The notes below the pieces were generated by a model. That model was not told where the DNA came from. It did no database searches and was given only the letters and a program-made list of their open reading frames with translations. Below are positions 6,160 to 12,738 of a stretch of DNA of 12,738 nucleotides, piece after piece. Each line of letters starts with the position of its first letter. The stretch's first letter is position 1. The DNA lies in contig JANWZG010000059.1 of assembly GCA_025054735.1 (NCBI GenBank), positions 1 to 12,738 of the forward strand, read 5' to 3'. The stretch comes from Cyanobacteriota bacterium. Its GTDB lineage: Bacteria > Cyanobacteriota > Cyanobacteriia > SKYG9. The translations under genes were made by a program, and so were the position numbers.

Positions 6160-8070
6160 GTGGCACATCCATCTGCAAAAGAAGCAAAACGCTCGAAATA
6201 TAGGCTTTTAGGACTAGTTGGGCATGGACAATTTGGTCAAGTATACTGTGCCACACATCGAACAACTGGGCATCTAGTAGCTCTAAAGAACCTAGAACAT
6301 CAGCGCTTTCCAACCCACAAGTTCCTGCGAGAGCTTAGGTTTCTCCTCAGCTTACAGCATCGCAATATTGTTACCTGTGAAGCGTTGGAACACACGTCTA
6401 CTGGCCGCCATCTGGTTATGGACTATTGCGAAGGCGGAACATTGCGTAGCCTAATGGAACGAGAAGGCTGCCTGAGCTTGGCCCAAGGGTTGAAGCTAAT
6501 GGTGGATGTGTTAACGGGGTTATCCCATGCTCATCAGCGGGGGATAATTCACTGTGACATTAAGCCAGAAAATATTCTGTTAGCTGTGCAAGCAGATGGT
6601 TGGAGTGCTCGTATTTCTGACTTTGGCATTGCTCGTTTAAGCCAAGAGCTGAAAATGGAAGGAGGAGCGACTGGCTCACCTGCCTATATGGCTCCAGAGC
6701 GATTTTATGGGCAATATTCCCACTCGTCAGACCTATATGCTGTGGGAATTATGCTGTATGAGATGCTGGTGGGCGATCGACCCTTCTCAGGGATGCCTAG
6801 TGACCTGATGACTGCCCACTTGAACCAACCAGTGCATATTCCAGAGATTGTGCCAGCACCTCTGCATCCAATCATTACCAAATCACTGCAAAAGCTGGCT
6901 GCCCGCCGCTATAAATCAGCGGATGAGATGTTGGCTGATTTGCAACGATTACTGGCGACAGACGAGTTGATAGATAGCCTAGAGGGTGTGCGCCTGCCAC
7001 TGTTACCCCAGGGAGAAACGATCCAAATTAAGTTTTTTCGCAGTCAATTGTGGGAAAAACTGACTGCCCCTGTGCTAGCCATGATGGTGATTCCGGAGAA
7101 GCCAGACATTTCACCAGCTTGGCTCTATCGAGCAATAAAAACCGCTTCAGGCTGTCAACTTACCTTTCAACCTGGAGAACCAACCACTAACCCTAAGTTT
7201 CCCTTGCTGCACAATCTTGCTGAACCGATTCGAGAGCTGGTAATTCGGCATCAGGGTTGTTTTGCGATCGCCTCGCGCTCAATTTATTTAGTTACCCATC
7301 CCCATCAGGTTCGTGGTAGTGATGATCAGCATTTGCTACTGCCGAGGCGACTGGTGCAACTGGATACAGACTTTCAGGCAGCGATCGACCCCCAAGGCCG
7401 TTGGATTGCTACAGTGTTATCCTACCCGCAGGCATCTCAGAGTTTCTTGACCGTTTGGCGATCGTCAAACTCCAGCCAATGGGAGCTAGATCGAATTCGG
7501 TTGACAAAGCCCATGACGTGTCAAGCAGCCCAACCATCTGGAGTGATTGCATTAGACTCGCGCCACGTTGCTGTTATTTCTACCATAGCTGCCCATCAAG
7601 GAACCCAAGCAAGTGATAGCACATTGATTGAAGTATTTACCCGTCGGGGAACAGAAGTTGGCAGTTGGCGCTTGCCCATTCCTACTCAGATGCCCGTTAG
7701 TAGTCACCGTCCTTACCGTTTAATTGCTGTTGATTGCACAGAACCTTACTCAGCCCTGTTGATTGATGTCAAGCCTCCACGGGTTTTACGGGTACGTCTA
7801 ACGTTGCAGCCCGTACTGATAGCTGCCATGCCATGGGGCTATGTACTAGTGGATCACCAGGGGCAAATTTCCCTAATTGATGAAGATGGGCTGCAAGTTG
7901 GTCAAATTGCACCCCCAAAAGACATGATGACAGATGATGCTACTAGGGTGACGGCGATCGCCCCCCTGACTGTCTCCCAGATCTTGCTAGCCACATGGAG
8001 TGAACCTGAGCAAGCTGGTGTGCTCCACCATATCAATCTCCAGGACTTTAACCTCGACTTTTTGTTCTAG
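6160..8070 (+). CDS. Ser/Thr protein kinase with propeller-like C-terminal half (SpkG-like)
   Basis: 636 residues. The Hanks-type kinase domain (about 14-270) is complete: glycine loop GHGQFGQV (21-28), Lys K43 in VALK, helix-C Glu E58, catalytic loop HCDIKPEN (131-138, D133), DFG (154-156), activation-segment T171/S173, APE (178-180) and D191. It should phosphorylate Ser/Thr. The HRD motif reads HCD, making it a non-RD kinase, which usually does not depend on activation-loop phosphorylation. No membrane segment follows. Residues about 285-636 contain recurrent beta strands such as DPQGRWIATV (about 410) and LTVWR, suggesting a WD-like propeller as sensor or docking domain. The start is GTG: an in-frame TGA lies 18 bases upstream and the next ATG is inside the domain. 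Position after the V4R operon suggests an orthologue of Synechocystis SpkG (slr0152); that name is inferred from gene order. Confidence 0.9.
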   Translation: MAHPSAKEAKRSKYRLLGLVGHGQFGQVYCATHRTTGHLVALKNLEHQRFPTHKFLRELRFLLSLQHRNIVTCEALEHTSTGRHLVMDYCEGGTLRSLMEREGCLSLAQGLKLMVDVLTGLSHAHQRGIIHCDIKPENILLAVQADGWSARISDFGIARLSQELKMEGGATGSPAYMAPERFYGQYSHSSDLYAVGIMLYEMLVGDRPFSGMPSDLMTAHLNQPVHIPEIVPAPLHPIITKSLQKLAARRYKSADEMLADLQRLLATDELIDSLEGVRLPLLPQGETIQIKFFRSQLWEKLTAPVLAMMVIPEKPDISPAWLYRAIKTASGCQLTFQPGEPTTNPKFPLLHNLAEPIRELVIRHQGCFAIASRSIYLVTHPHQVRGSDDQHLLLPRRLVQLDTDFQAAIDPQGRWIATVLSYPQASQSFLTVWRSSNSSQWELDRIRLTKPMTCQAAQPSGVIALDSRHVAVISTIAAHQGTQASDSTLIEVFTRRGTEVGSWRLPIPTQMPVSSHRPYRLIAVDCTEPYSALLIDVKPPRVLRVRLTLQPVLIAAMPWGYVLVDHQGQISLIDEDGLQVGQIAPPKDMMTDDATRVTAIAPLTVSQILLATWSEPEQAGVLHHINLQDFNLDFLF

Positions 8071-8096
8071 GGATTCACTCGTTGGACAGTAGACAG

Positions 8097-8879
8097 CTAT
8101 GAGGATTGCTGATGAAGACGCTGTGCCGATCGTAGGATTTGACAAGCCAACATCGCTGCACCAAAGCCATTGTCAATATTAACGACACCCACGCCAGCAG
8201 CACAGGAATTGAGCATCGCCAACAGGGGAGTGATGCCGTTCAGATGAGCGCCGTAGCCGATACTTGTAGGCACAGCAACTACTGGGCAGTCTACTAGGCC
8301 AGCTACTACGCTAGGCAAAGCGCCCTCCATGCCTGCAACGACAATCAAGACATGGGCAGCGGCGATCGCTTGCCGATGGCTCAATAGCCGATGTAACCCA
8401 GCAACACCTACATCCCAAAATCGCTGCACTCGAAAACCACACAACTCGGCTGTAACGGCAGCTTCCTCTGCTACTGGCAGATCAGCAGTGCCCGCAGAAA
8501 TTAGCCCGATCGTACCCGGATGAGTAGGGCCGAGGATAGGAGGCCGCAGCGCACAAATGCGAGCATTGGGATAATAGTCTAGATCTGGAATCTCCCCGCG
8601 AATATGATGATATACCGTTGGTTCAATACGAGTTGCCATAACTAAAGAGTTACGCTCTCGCATCGCTTTAATGATAGTGACCAACTGACTTGGGGTTTTG
8701 CCTATGCCCCAAATTACTTCTGGGAAACCAGTTCTTAGACTACGATGGTGATCTAGATTGGCTACGTTAGCGATCGGCTCAAAGTCGAAATACTTCAGCT
8801 TGTCTAGGGCAACTGCTGGGTCGATCGTGCCTGCTGCTACTGCATCTAAGAGGGTTTTCAGCGCTTCTGGTTGATTCAT
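8097..8879 (-). CDS. larB: Nickel-pincer cofactor biosynthesis protein LarB
   Basis: 260 residues. LarB carboxylates the pyridinium ring of nicotinic acid adenine dinucleotide and hydrolyses its phosphoanhydride, the first step to the nickel-pincer nucleotide of lactate racemase and related enzymes. Older annotations call it a PurE-like AIR carboxylase. Diagnostic segments are AGTADLPVAEEAA (129-141), DVGVAGLHRL (156-165), VVAGMEGALPSVVAGL (180-195), PTSIGYG (204-210) and NSCAAGVGVVNIDNGFGAA (224-242); C226 matches the cysteine reported to bind substrate in the family. The ATG at 8879 has AGGA at 8890-8893 and fits family length; the frame stays open to 8948, but the extra 23 residues do not resemble LarB. 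Neither larC nor larE is in the window. Converges with the kinase gene, 26 bases between stops, without an obvious terminator. Confidence 0.93.
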   Translation of the reverse strand: MNQPEALKTLLDAVAAGTIDPAVALDKLKYFDFEPIANVANLDHHRSLRTGFPEVIWGIGKTPSQLVTIIKAMRERNSLVMATRIEPTVYHHIRGEIPDLDYYPNARICALRPPILGPTHPGTIGLISAGTADLPVAEEAAVTAELCGFRVQRFWDVGVAGLHRLLSHRQAIAAAHVLIVVAGMEGALPSVVAGLVDCPVVAVPTSIGYGAHLNGITPLLAMLNSCAAGVGVVNIDNGFGAAMLACQILRSAQRLHQQSS

Positions 8880-9002
8880 AGAGTAGTCGTCCTGCAACAA
8901 GAATAAACAGCAAAATGGCCATTGGAAAATGCCTGCCCTTTTCTCCAAGACTATTCTTGCCTCTTCACCACTATCCTATGGGCACCGTAAATGTAACTGT
9001 CT

Positions 9003-10547
9003 CTACTGGTCAAGTGTGGTTACAGTCAAAACCTGGGGTGGCGTAGCATCAGCCGGGTAGAGGAAGTCAACCTCAACCGATGTACGACTACCGGCTGGCA
9101 TAGTTAAAATCAACAGCGGCTCTCCCTGTTGTCCGCGTTTTTGCACTAGGTGGAAAAATCGAGTCTCAGTGCCACCTCGCCCATCTGCAAATCGTAGCCG
9201 CACTGTGCCCCGGAAAAATACTCGCTCTTCTGGCGGGTCATAGAAAACTAAACCACCTTTGGTTTGGTCTTCCTTGAGGGGGGTTTGCACCGATATGGTG
9301 ACTCGCTGGGTCTGGGGTGTGGGGTTATAGAGCGGTAATGTCAGGTTATATTCAACGCCGTAGTTGCCGTGGGCTTGATAGGCCGTATCTGGGTAACGCA
9401 CAATCAGCGGTGCGGTTTGAATTTGCCCTGTACTGAGTCGTCCTCGGTAAAGGGTATTAAGTCCGTAGGAGAATGAATGACCACGTCGAGGAATGGAGAG
9501 ATAGTTTACCGAGGGTTTGTCCGTAAGAATGGCTGTCCATTTGGATCCCAAAGATACACCCGCCACACGCCCGTAGGTAAAGCGATCAGCTGGCTCTGTA
9601 GACATACCTGTCTGCTGGCTCAGGGGTGTTGGCACTAAATCGCGGGGGGTTACTAAGTCACCATTGATGAGAAGTTGCTGCCAGTCTTCAAACGTAGGTG
9701 GACGCTCTGTGCCATCTGGGTTACGCGCTGCATATAACGCCAAGTTGGCAATGTATAGCGGGCCATCACTGGCAACTCGCATTAGGGTCGATCGTGCATT
9801 AGACGCAGGCAAATCATCGTTAAGCTTATCACCTACAGGAATAGGTAAGTTCATTAACAAGTGGCTCTGTCGAGGTGGGATTACAATCGTCGGTTGCCAA
9901 ATCCCTTGTCGTCTGCCCCGCAAAATGTCATTGGCAACTCGGCTGCCCGGTCCTGCGTAAACACGGCCAATTGGATCCTCAACGTAGGGAGGCAGTGTAA
10001 TGAATATGGCATCTGGACGTGTCAGATAACTAGCAGCCTGCAAGATATTCAGGGTCACAGGGCGATCGCTAGGGTTATAGAGCAAAATACCCTGAAACAA
10101 ACTAGTGGGATCACCAGGTGCTCTCACCCTAGACACGTGATGGGTAAAAATATCAAACCGCCCTTGAAACGCATAGTTCAGGTGGGCATGTGGCGATCGC
10201 ATTCCCTCTGGTGGAAACGTAGACAGCAAAATGCCTGATTGCTGAACGACCTCAGGGCTATTGCTGTTAAATACAGGAACATTGTCCAGTTGTCCTGGTA
10301 ACCGACGCATCTCCTGTGGCTGCATGATTTCCTGAGGTGGTAACGCTCGCATGGCTGGCGGCAGCAAGTCTTGAGGTGTGATGACATCCGATGGCGGTGG
10401 TAACCGCATGGGCCTAGAAGGTGTTGGTCTTGCTTGCCCTACGCTAAACGACTGGGAAGTTAGCGGTTGTGCTGCCAGGGGAGGAGATGATGGAGTAGCC
10501 AGCGGAGAGACTAATACTTCAGGAACAAGAGCAAACAAAAACAACAT
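9003..10547 (-). CDS. Exported DUF3370-family protein
   Basis: 514 residues from the ATG at 10547; a TTG at 10553 is the only other possible start, because an in-frame TAA follows immediately upstream. The N-terminus is hydrophobic (MLFLFALVPEVLV) and then Pro/Ser/Ala-rich up to about residue 80, as in an exported protein with a flexible linker, although the usual positive residues before the hydrophobic core are missing. The body has the hallmarks of DUF3370, a family known mainly from cyanobacteria: LPGQLDNVPVFNSNSPEVVQ, GILLSTFPPEGM, AHLNYAFQGRFDIFTHH and later YGVEYNLTLPLYNP. The rest looks beta-rich, and its function is unknown. Cell-surface or periplasmic location is inferred. It is on the same strand as larB, 123 bases upstream of it, and is divergent from the MORN gene across a region with a long inverted repeat. 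Confidence 0.85.
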   Translation of the reverse strand: MLFLFALVPEVLVSPLATPSSPPLAAQPLTSQSFSVGQARPTPSRPMRLPPPSDVITPQDLLPPAMRALPPQEIMQPQEMRRLPGQLDNVPVFNSNSPEVVQQSGILLSTFPPEGMRSPHAHLNYAFQGRFDIFTHHVSRVRAPGDPTSLFQGILLYNPSDRPVTLNILQAASYLTRPDAIFITLPPYVEDPIGRVYAGPGSRVANDILRGRRQGIWQPTIVIPPRQSHLLMNLPIPVGDKLNDDLPASNARSTLMRVASDGPLYIANLALYAARNPDGTERPPTFEDWQQLLINGDLVTPRDLVPTPLSQQTGMSTEPADRFTYGRVAGVSLGSKWTAILTDKPSVNYLSIPRRGHSFSYGLNTLYRGRLSTGQIQTAPLIVRYPDTAYQAHGNYGVEYNLTLPLYNPTPQTQRVTISVQTPLKEDQTKGGLVFYDPPEERVFFRGTVRLRFADGRGGTETRFFHLVQKRGQQGEPLLILTMPAGSRTSVEVDFLYPADATPPQVLTVTTLDQ

Positions 10548-10618
10548 GAGCAAACCGGATTAGAACTCGACAAGGGTGGATAAAACAGTGGTTTAGCCAA
10601 GAACAGGCTATGCTTTTT

Positions 10619-10697
10619 ACCTGGCTACTTTAGTCCAAGAACCCTAACGATCAAAACCGCTGATAATCGGGATAATTCTTGCTAAAGTAATCCAGGT
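10619..10697. repeat. Long imperfect inverted repeat between divergent genes
   Basis: The left arm ACCTGGCTACTTTAG (10619-10633) pairs with CTAAAGTAATCCAGGT (10682-10697): 14 base pairs, with a 1-against-2-base bulge. The pairing continues inward after a 2-base bulge, CAAGAA (10636-10641) against TTCTTG (10676-10681). The remaining 34 bases form a loop. It lies between the DUF3370 gene (minus) and the MORN gene (plus), about 72 and 105 bases from their starts. Possible roles are an operator, a cruciform site, or a small palindromic mobile repeat. There is no following T-run, so a terminator is unlikely. Confidence 0.6.
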
Positions 10698-10801
10698 TAA
10701 TGCCACCTACTTGAGGCACTTAATTTTGCCACGTTTTTGCAGCATTCGCGAGGCTGAATAGGTTCACGATTGCATTGATGAAGTTGAAAGGTTATCAGGA
10801 C

Positions 10802-11590
10802 ATGACGAGGATTCAAAGGCCACTGGATTTGCGACGGAGCACGATCGTCATTGGCAGCTTGCTAGCCAGCGTGATGTTCATTGGTCTTGCCAGAGCAGAC
10901 TCACCCAACACTCCCCCTAGTAGCCGCTGTGATGGTTCAATGCAAGGCCAACTTTTAAACGGTCCTGGTGTGTGCGTATTCTCTAGCGGCAATCGATTTG
11001 AAGGACAATTTCGCAACGGTAAGCGCCATGGCCCCGGTACATTTATTTACCGAGACGGCACTCGTTGCCAAGGTCTCTTCGTCAACCAGCATTTATCCGG
11101 CCCCGGACGGTGTACGTTTCCAGATGGCAGCGTCTACGAGGGAGAGTTCTCAGATAGCCAGATTCAAGGTAAGGGTACCCTCACTTATCCAGATGGCAGC
11201 AGTTGCACTGGCTTTTTTCGCAACCAGACACTAGTTGGGCAAGGACGCTGTATCCTGGCCAATGGCAACGAATATAGCGGCAACTTTCGCAACGGAATTC
11301 GGTTTGGGCAAGGCACGTTTACCTACGCCAATGGCACGACATGTGAAGGGCAATTTGTCAACCAGTTATTGAACGGACAGGGGAGTTGCAGCTTTCCCAG
11401 CGGCAATCGCTACGTGGGAGAGTTTCGTAATGGCGTAAGCCATGGTAGAGGTGTGTTTATTTTTAGTGATGGTGCACGGCTAGAGGGAACATGGCAAGAT
11501 GGCAAGTTTGTGCCACCACCCGCTAATAATAGCCCCACCAATAATAACCGACCTAGCCCTCGGAATGGCTCTCCGCCCCGCGATCGCTAG
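10802..11590 (+). CDS. Exported MORN-repeat protein with cysteine-paired repeats
   Basis: 262 residues from the ATG at 10802, which has GAAAGG at 10786-10791 and gives a good signal peptide: RIQRPLDLRR, core IVIGSLLASVMFIGL, cleavage after ARA at about residue 32. TTG/ATG codons at 10775-10780 are in frame but would put nine extra residues in front. The mature part is one Cys-containing half repeat, then seven 23-residue MORN repeats and a partial one (about 43-236). Repeats with aromatic residues (GNRFEGQFRNG) alternate with repeats carrying two cysteines (GTRCQGLFVNQ). All eight mature cysteines fall in a 46-residue register: 43/58, 89/104, 135/150, 181/196. A Pro/Asn-rich disordered tail (237-262) follows. 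MORN repeats form elongated beta-hairpin sheets that bind proteins or lipids; the partner is unknown. Stop is 4 bases from the stop of the opposing SRPBCC gene. Confidence 0.9.
   Translation: MTRIQRPLDLRRSTIVIGSLLASVMFIGLARADSPNTPPSSRCDGSMQGQLLNGPGVCVFSSGNRFEGQFRNGKRHGPGTFIYRDGTRCQGLFVNQHLSGPGRCTFPDGSVYEGEFSDSQIQGKGTLTYPDGSSCTGFFRNQTLVGQGRCILANGNEYSGNFRNGIRFGQGTFTYANGTTCEGQFVNQLLNGQGSCSFPSGNRYVGEFRNGVSHGRGVFIFSDGARLEGTWQDGKFVPPPANNSPTNNNRPSPRNGSPPRDR
10928..11506 (+). repeat. Tandem MORN-repeat coding array with 138-base superunit
   Basis: Encodes the repeats of the MORN protein. The 69-base single repeats alternate in type, so the closest copies are 138 bases apart, for example the segments coding GNRFEGQFRNG (residues 63-73), GNEYSGNFRNG (155-165) and GNRYVGEFRNG (201-211). 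This points to growth by duplication of a two-repeat unit. Confidence 0.75.
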
Positions 11591-11594
11591 TGCA

Positions 11595-12056
11595 CTACAG
11601 ACGCTCAGCCACCTGCTTAAGGCGCTGGAGTTGAGCATTCATGTCCTGTTGTGTCCAGCCCGCAGCGATTATTTGAAACCCGATTCGCACTAATGGATTG
11701 GGAATTTCAAACTCAAAGCGGTTCAGGAGCAGAGTGCCTTTGTCTTGGGGTTGACATTCCCAACGATCGCGCCCTCGGAAGAAACCATCAAATCCCCATA
11801 CAATCAACCCCGGTGCTCGTTCAACCACAACACTCTCCAAGGTTGGCTGTAACCAGGGAATTTGGATGACAAAGCGGCTTTTACTGCCAACATCAACAGA
11901 CCAGTCCCCTACTGGATCGCAGCGCAAGAGTGGATTTAACCATCGGTGCATTAAGGCATGATCGGTCAAACAGCGCTCCACTGCGGTTGCTGACGTGTTA
12001 ATTTGAATAGACTGCTCAAAAACGGTCACTGGCTTAAGCATGGCTGGATCAGGCAT
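11595..12056 (-). CDS. SRPBCC (START/Bet v1-like) family protein
   Basis: 153 residues from the ATG at 12056. The pattern is that of a single SRPBCC domain: an N-terminal strand (VFEQSIQINTSATAVERCLTD), a helix with MHRWLNPLLRCDPVG, strands such as SRFVIQIPWLQPTLESVVVE and GTLLLNRFEFEIP, and a long C-terminal amphipathic helix (GWTQQDMNAQLQRLKQVAERL) that closes the ligand pocket. The family binds hydrophobic ligands or catalyses cyclase-type reactions; no ligand can be named here. The start was chosen on AGGAAAG 8 bases upstream; an in-frame ATG at 12098 would add 14 charged residues. It is cytoplasmic, convergent with the MORN gene and divergent from purQ, with 82 bases between the starts for both promoters. 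Confidence 0.8.
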   Translation of the reverse strand: MPDPAMLKPVTVFEQSIQINTSATAVERCLTDHALMHRWLNPLLRCDPVGDWSVDVGSKSRFVIQIPWLQPTLESVVVERAPGLIVWGFDGFFRGRDRWECQPQDKGTLLLNRFEFEIPNPLVRIGFQIIAAGWTQQDMNAQLQRLKQVAERL

Positions 12057-12064
12057 GGTCAATT

Positions 12065-12071
12065 CTTTCCT
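12065..12071 (-). promoter_or_regulatory. Ribosome binding site that sets the SRPBCC start at 12056
   Basis: On the minus strand the bases read AGGAAAG, 8 bases before the ATG at 12056. The upstream in-frame ATG at 12098 has no comparable site. Confidence 0.55.
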
Positions 12072-12138
12072 GAACTCCAGCCTACCTCGATTTGCCATTG
12101 CTGTTTTCTACAGTCGTGCACACTCTAGCGTTACTGTT

Positions 12139-12738
12139 ATGAATGTTGGCATTATTGTCTTTCCTGGATCCAACTGCGATCGTGATGTTGCTTGGGTGTG
12201 GCAAGAGTTGCTCCAACAACCTACAAGGATGGTTTGGCACGGGGACGACGATTTATCAAATCTTGACCTAGTGGTTATCCCTGGAGGCTTTAGCTATGGA
12301 GACTACTTGCGATGCGGAGCGATCGCTCGCTTTTCTCCAGCTATGCAAGCTGTTCGTCACCATGTTGATCAGGGCAAGTGGGTGTTGGGAATCTGTAATG
12401 GCTTTCAAGTGTTAACGGAAGCAGGCTTGTTACCAGGAGCACTTGTGAAAAATCGAGATATGACGTTTATTTGCGATCGTGTCTACCTGCGCGTAGAAAC
12501 CAACCACTTACCTTGGACGCGGGCCTATCAGACTGGTGAAGTTATCACACTTCCGATCGCCCACGGTGAAGGCAACTACTACGCTGATGTAGATACCCTG
12601 CAAGAATTAGAAACAAATCGACAGATTCTCTTTCGATATTGCAGCCCAACCGGAGAAATCCTGGATCGGGATAATCCCAATGGTTCTCTAAGAAACATTG
12701 CTGGTATCTGTAATCGCCATGGCAACGTCCTGGGTATG
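12139..12738 (+). CDS. purQ: Phosphoribosylformylglycinamidine synthase glutaminase subunit PurQ, C-terminus cut by window edge
   Basis: 200 codons are visible. PurQ is the class I glutamine amidotransferase subunit that supplies ammonia to PurL for converting FGAR to FGAM in purine synthesis, with PurS as third partner. Visible hallmarks: VGIIVFPGSNCDRD (3-16), VIPGGFSYGDYLRCGAIA (46-63), the nucleophile elbow GICNGFQ with C86, PIAHGEGNYY (139-148) and NPNGSLRNIAGICN towards the end. The sequence stops at GNVLGM, immediately before the PHPER-type motif that carries the catalytic His and Glu, so about 20-30 residues are missing to the right. No Shine-Dalgarno site precedes the ATG. No purS or purL is present upstream; the neighbour on that side is a divergent SRPBCC gene. 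Confidence 0.96.
   Translation, partial: MNVGIIVFPGSNCDRDVAWVWQELLQQPTRMVWHGDDDLSNLDLVVIPGGFSYGDYLRCGAIARFSPAMQAVRHHVDQGKWVLGICNGFQVLTEAGLLPGALVKNRDMTFICDRVYLRVETNHLPWTRAYQTGEVITLPIAHGEGNYYADVDTLQELETNRQILFRYCSPTGEILDRDNPNGSLRNIAGICNRHGNVLGM

Noticed and set aside
8880..8948. Longer LarB starting at 8948
   Set aside because: The extra residues are hydrophobic and Cys-rich and unlike LarB. The ATG at 8879 has AGGA upstream and gives the normal length.
9664..10238. Open frames of 98 and 125 residues on the plus strand
   Set aside because: They are shadows of the DUF3370 gene, lack a ribosome binding site and resemble no protein family.
10775..10801. Earlier TTG/ATG start for the MORN protein
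   Set aside because: It would place nine extra residues before the signal peptide. The ATG at 10802 has GAAAGG at good spacing.

Overview
The window looks like a cyanobacterial chromosome. Twelve exact copies of the octamer GCGATCGC (the HIP1 palindrome) occur in 12.7 kb. There is a phycobiliprotein-like gene beside two V4R-domain genes, a DUF3370 gene and a palindromic repeat of a type common in cyanobacteria. Base composition is close to balanced. I see no transposase, integrase, tRNA, rRNA or CRISPR array, so this reads as core chromosome and not as an island. The genus cannot be fixed from the sequence alone.

Layout. (1) Positions 1-945, minus strand: a small exported protein followed 2 bases later by a PrsW-like intramembrane protease that runs off the left edge. 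(2) 1126-2676, plus: a cytoplasmic GH13 alpha-amylase, divergent from the first pair. (3) 2677-3526: 850 bases without a gene, holding a MITE-like imperfect palindrome and several short inverted repeats. (4) 3527-5798, plus: four genes in a row encoding a V4R protein, a 112-residue protein with a thrice-repeated motif, a phycobiliprotein-fold protein without the chromophore cysteine, and a second V4R protein. (5) 6160-8070, plus: a Ser/Thr kinase with a propeller-like C-terminal half. (6) Minus strand: larB (8097-8879) and a DUF3370 secreted protein (9003-10547). (7) 10802-11590, plus: an exported MORN-repeat protein, tail-to-tail with an SRPBCC protein (11595-12056, minus). (8) 12139 to the right edge, plus: purQ, missing its last residues.

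The most notable region is 3527-8070. Its gene order matches, from memory, the Synechocystis slr0144-slr0152 cluster, linked in the literature to photosystem II assembly proficiency (PAP operon). There, slr0144 and slr0147 are V4R proteins and slr0152 is the kinase SpkG. Here the first four genes are directly followed by the kinase, with a 361-base gap where the ferredoxin-type and TPR-type genes (slr0148-slr0151) would lie. The non-chromophorylated phycobiliprotein-like protein between two V4R proteins suggests a module that handles or senses tetrapyrroles or assembles pigment proteins; this is inference.

A second striking object is the MORN protein. Its eight mature cysteines sit in an exact 46-residue register, as four pairs 15 residues apart. 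Its divergent promoter region carries a long imperfect inverted repeat.
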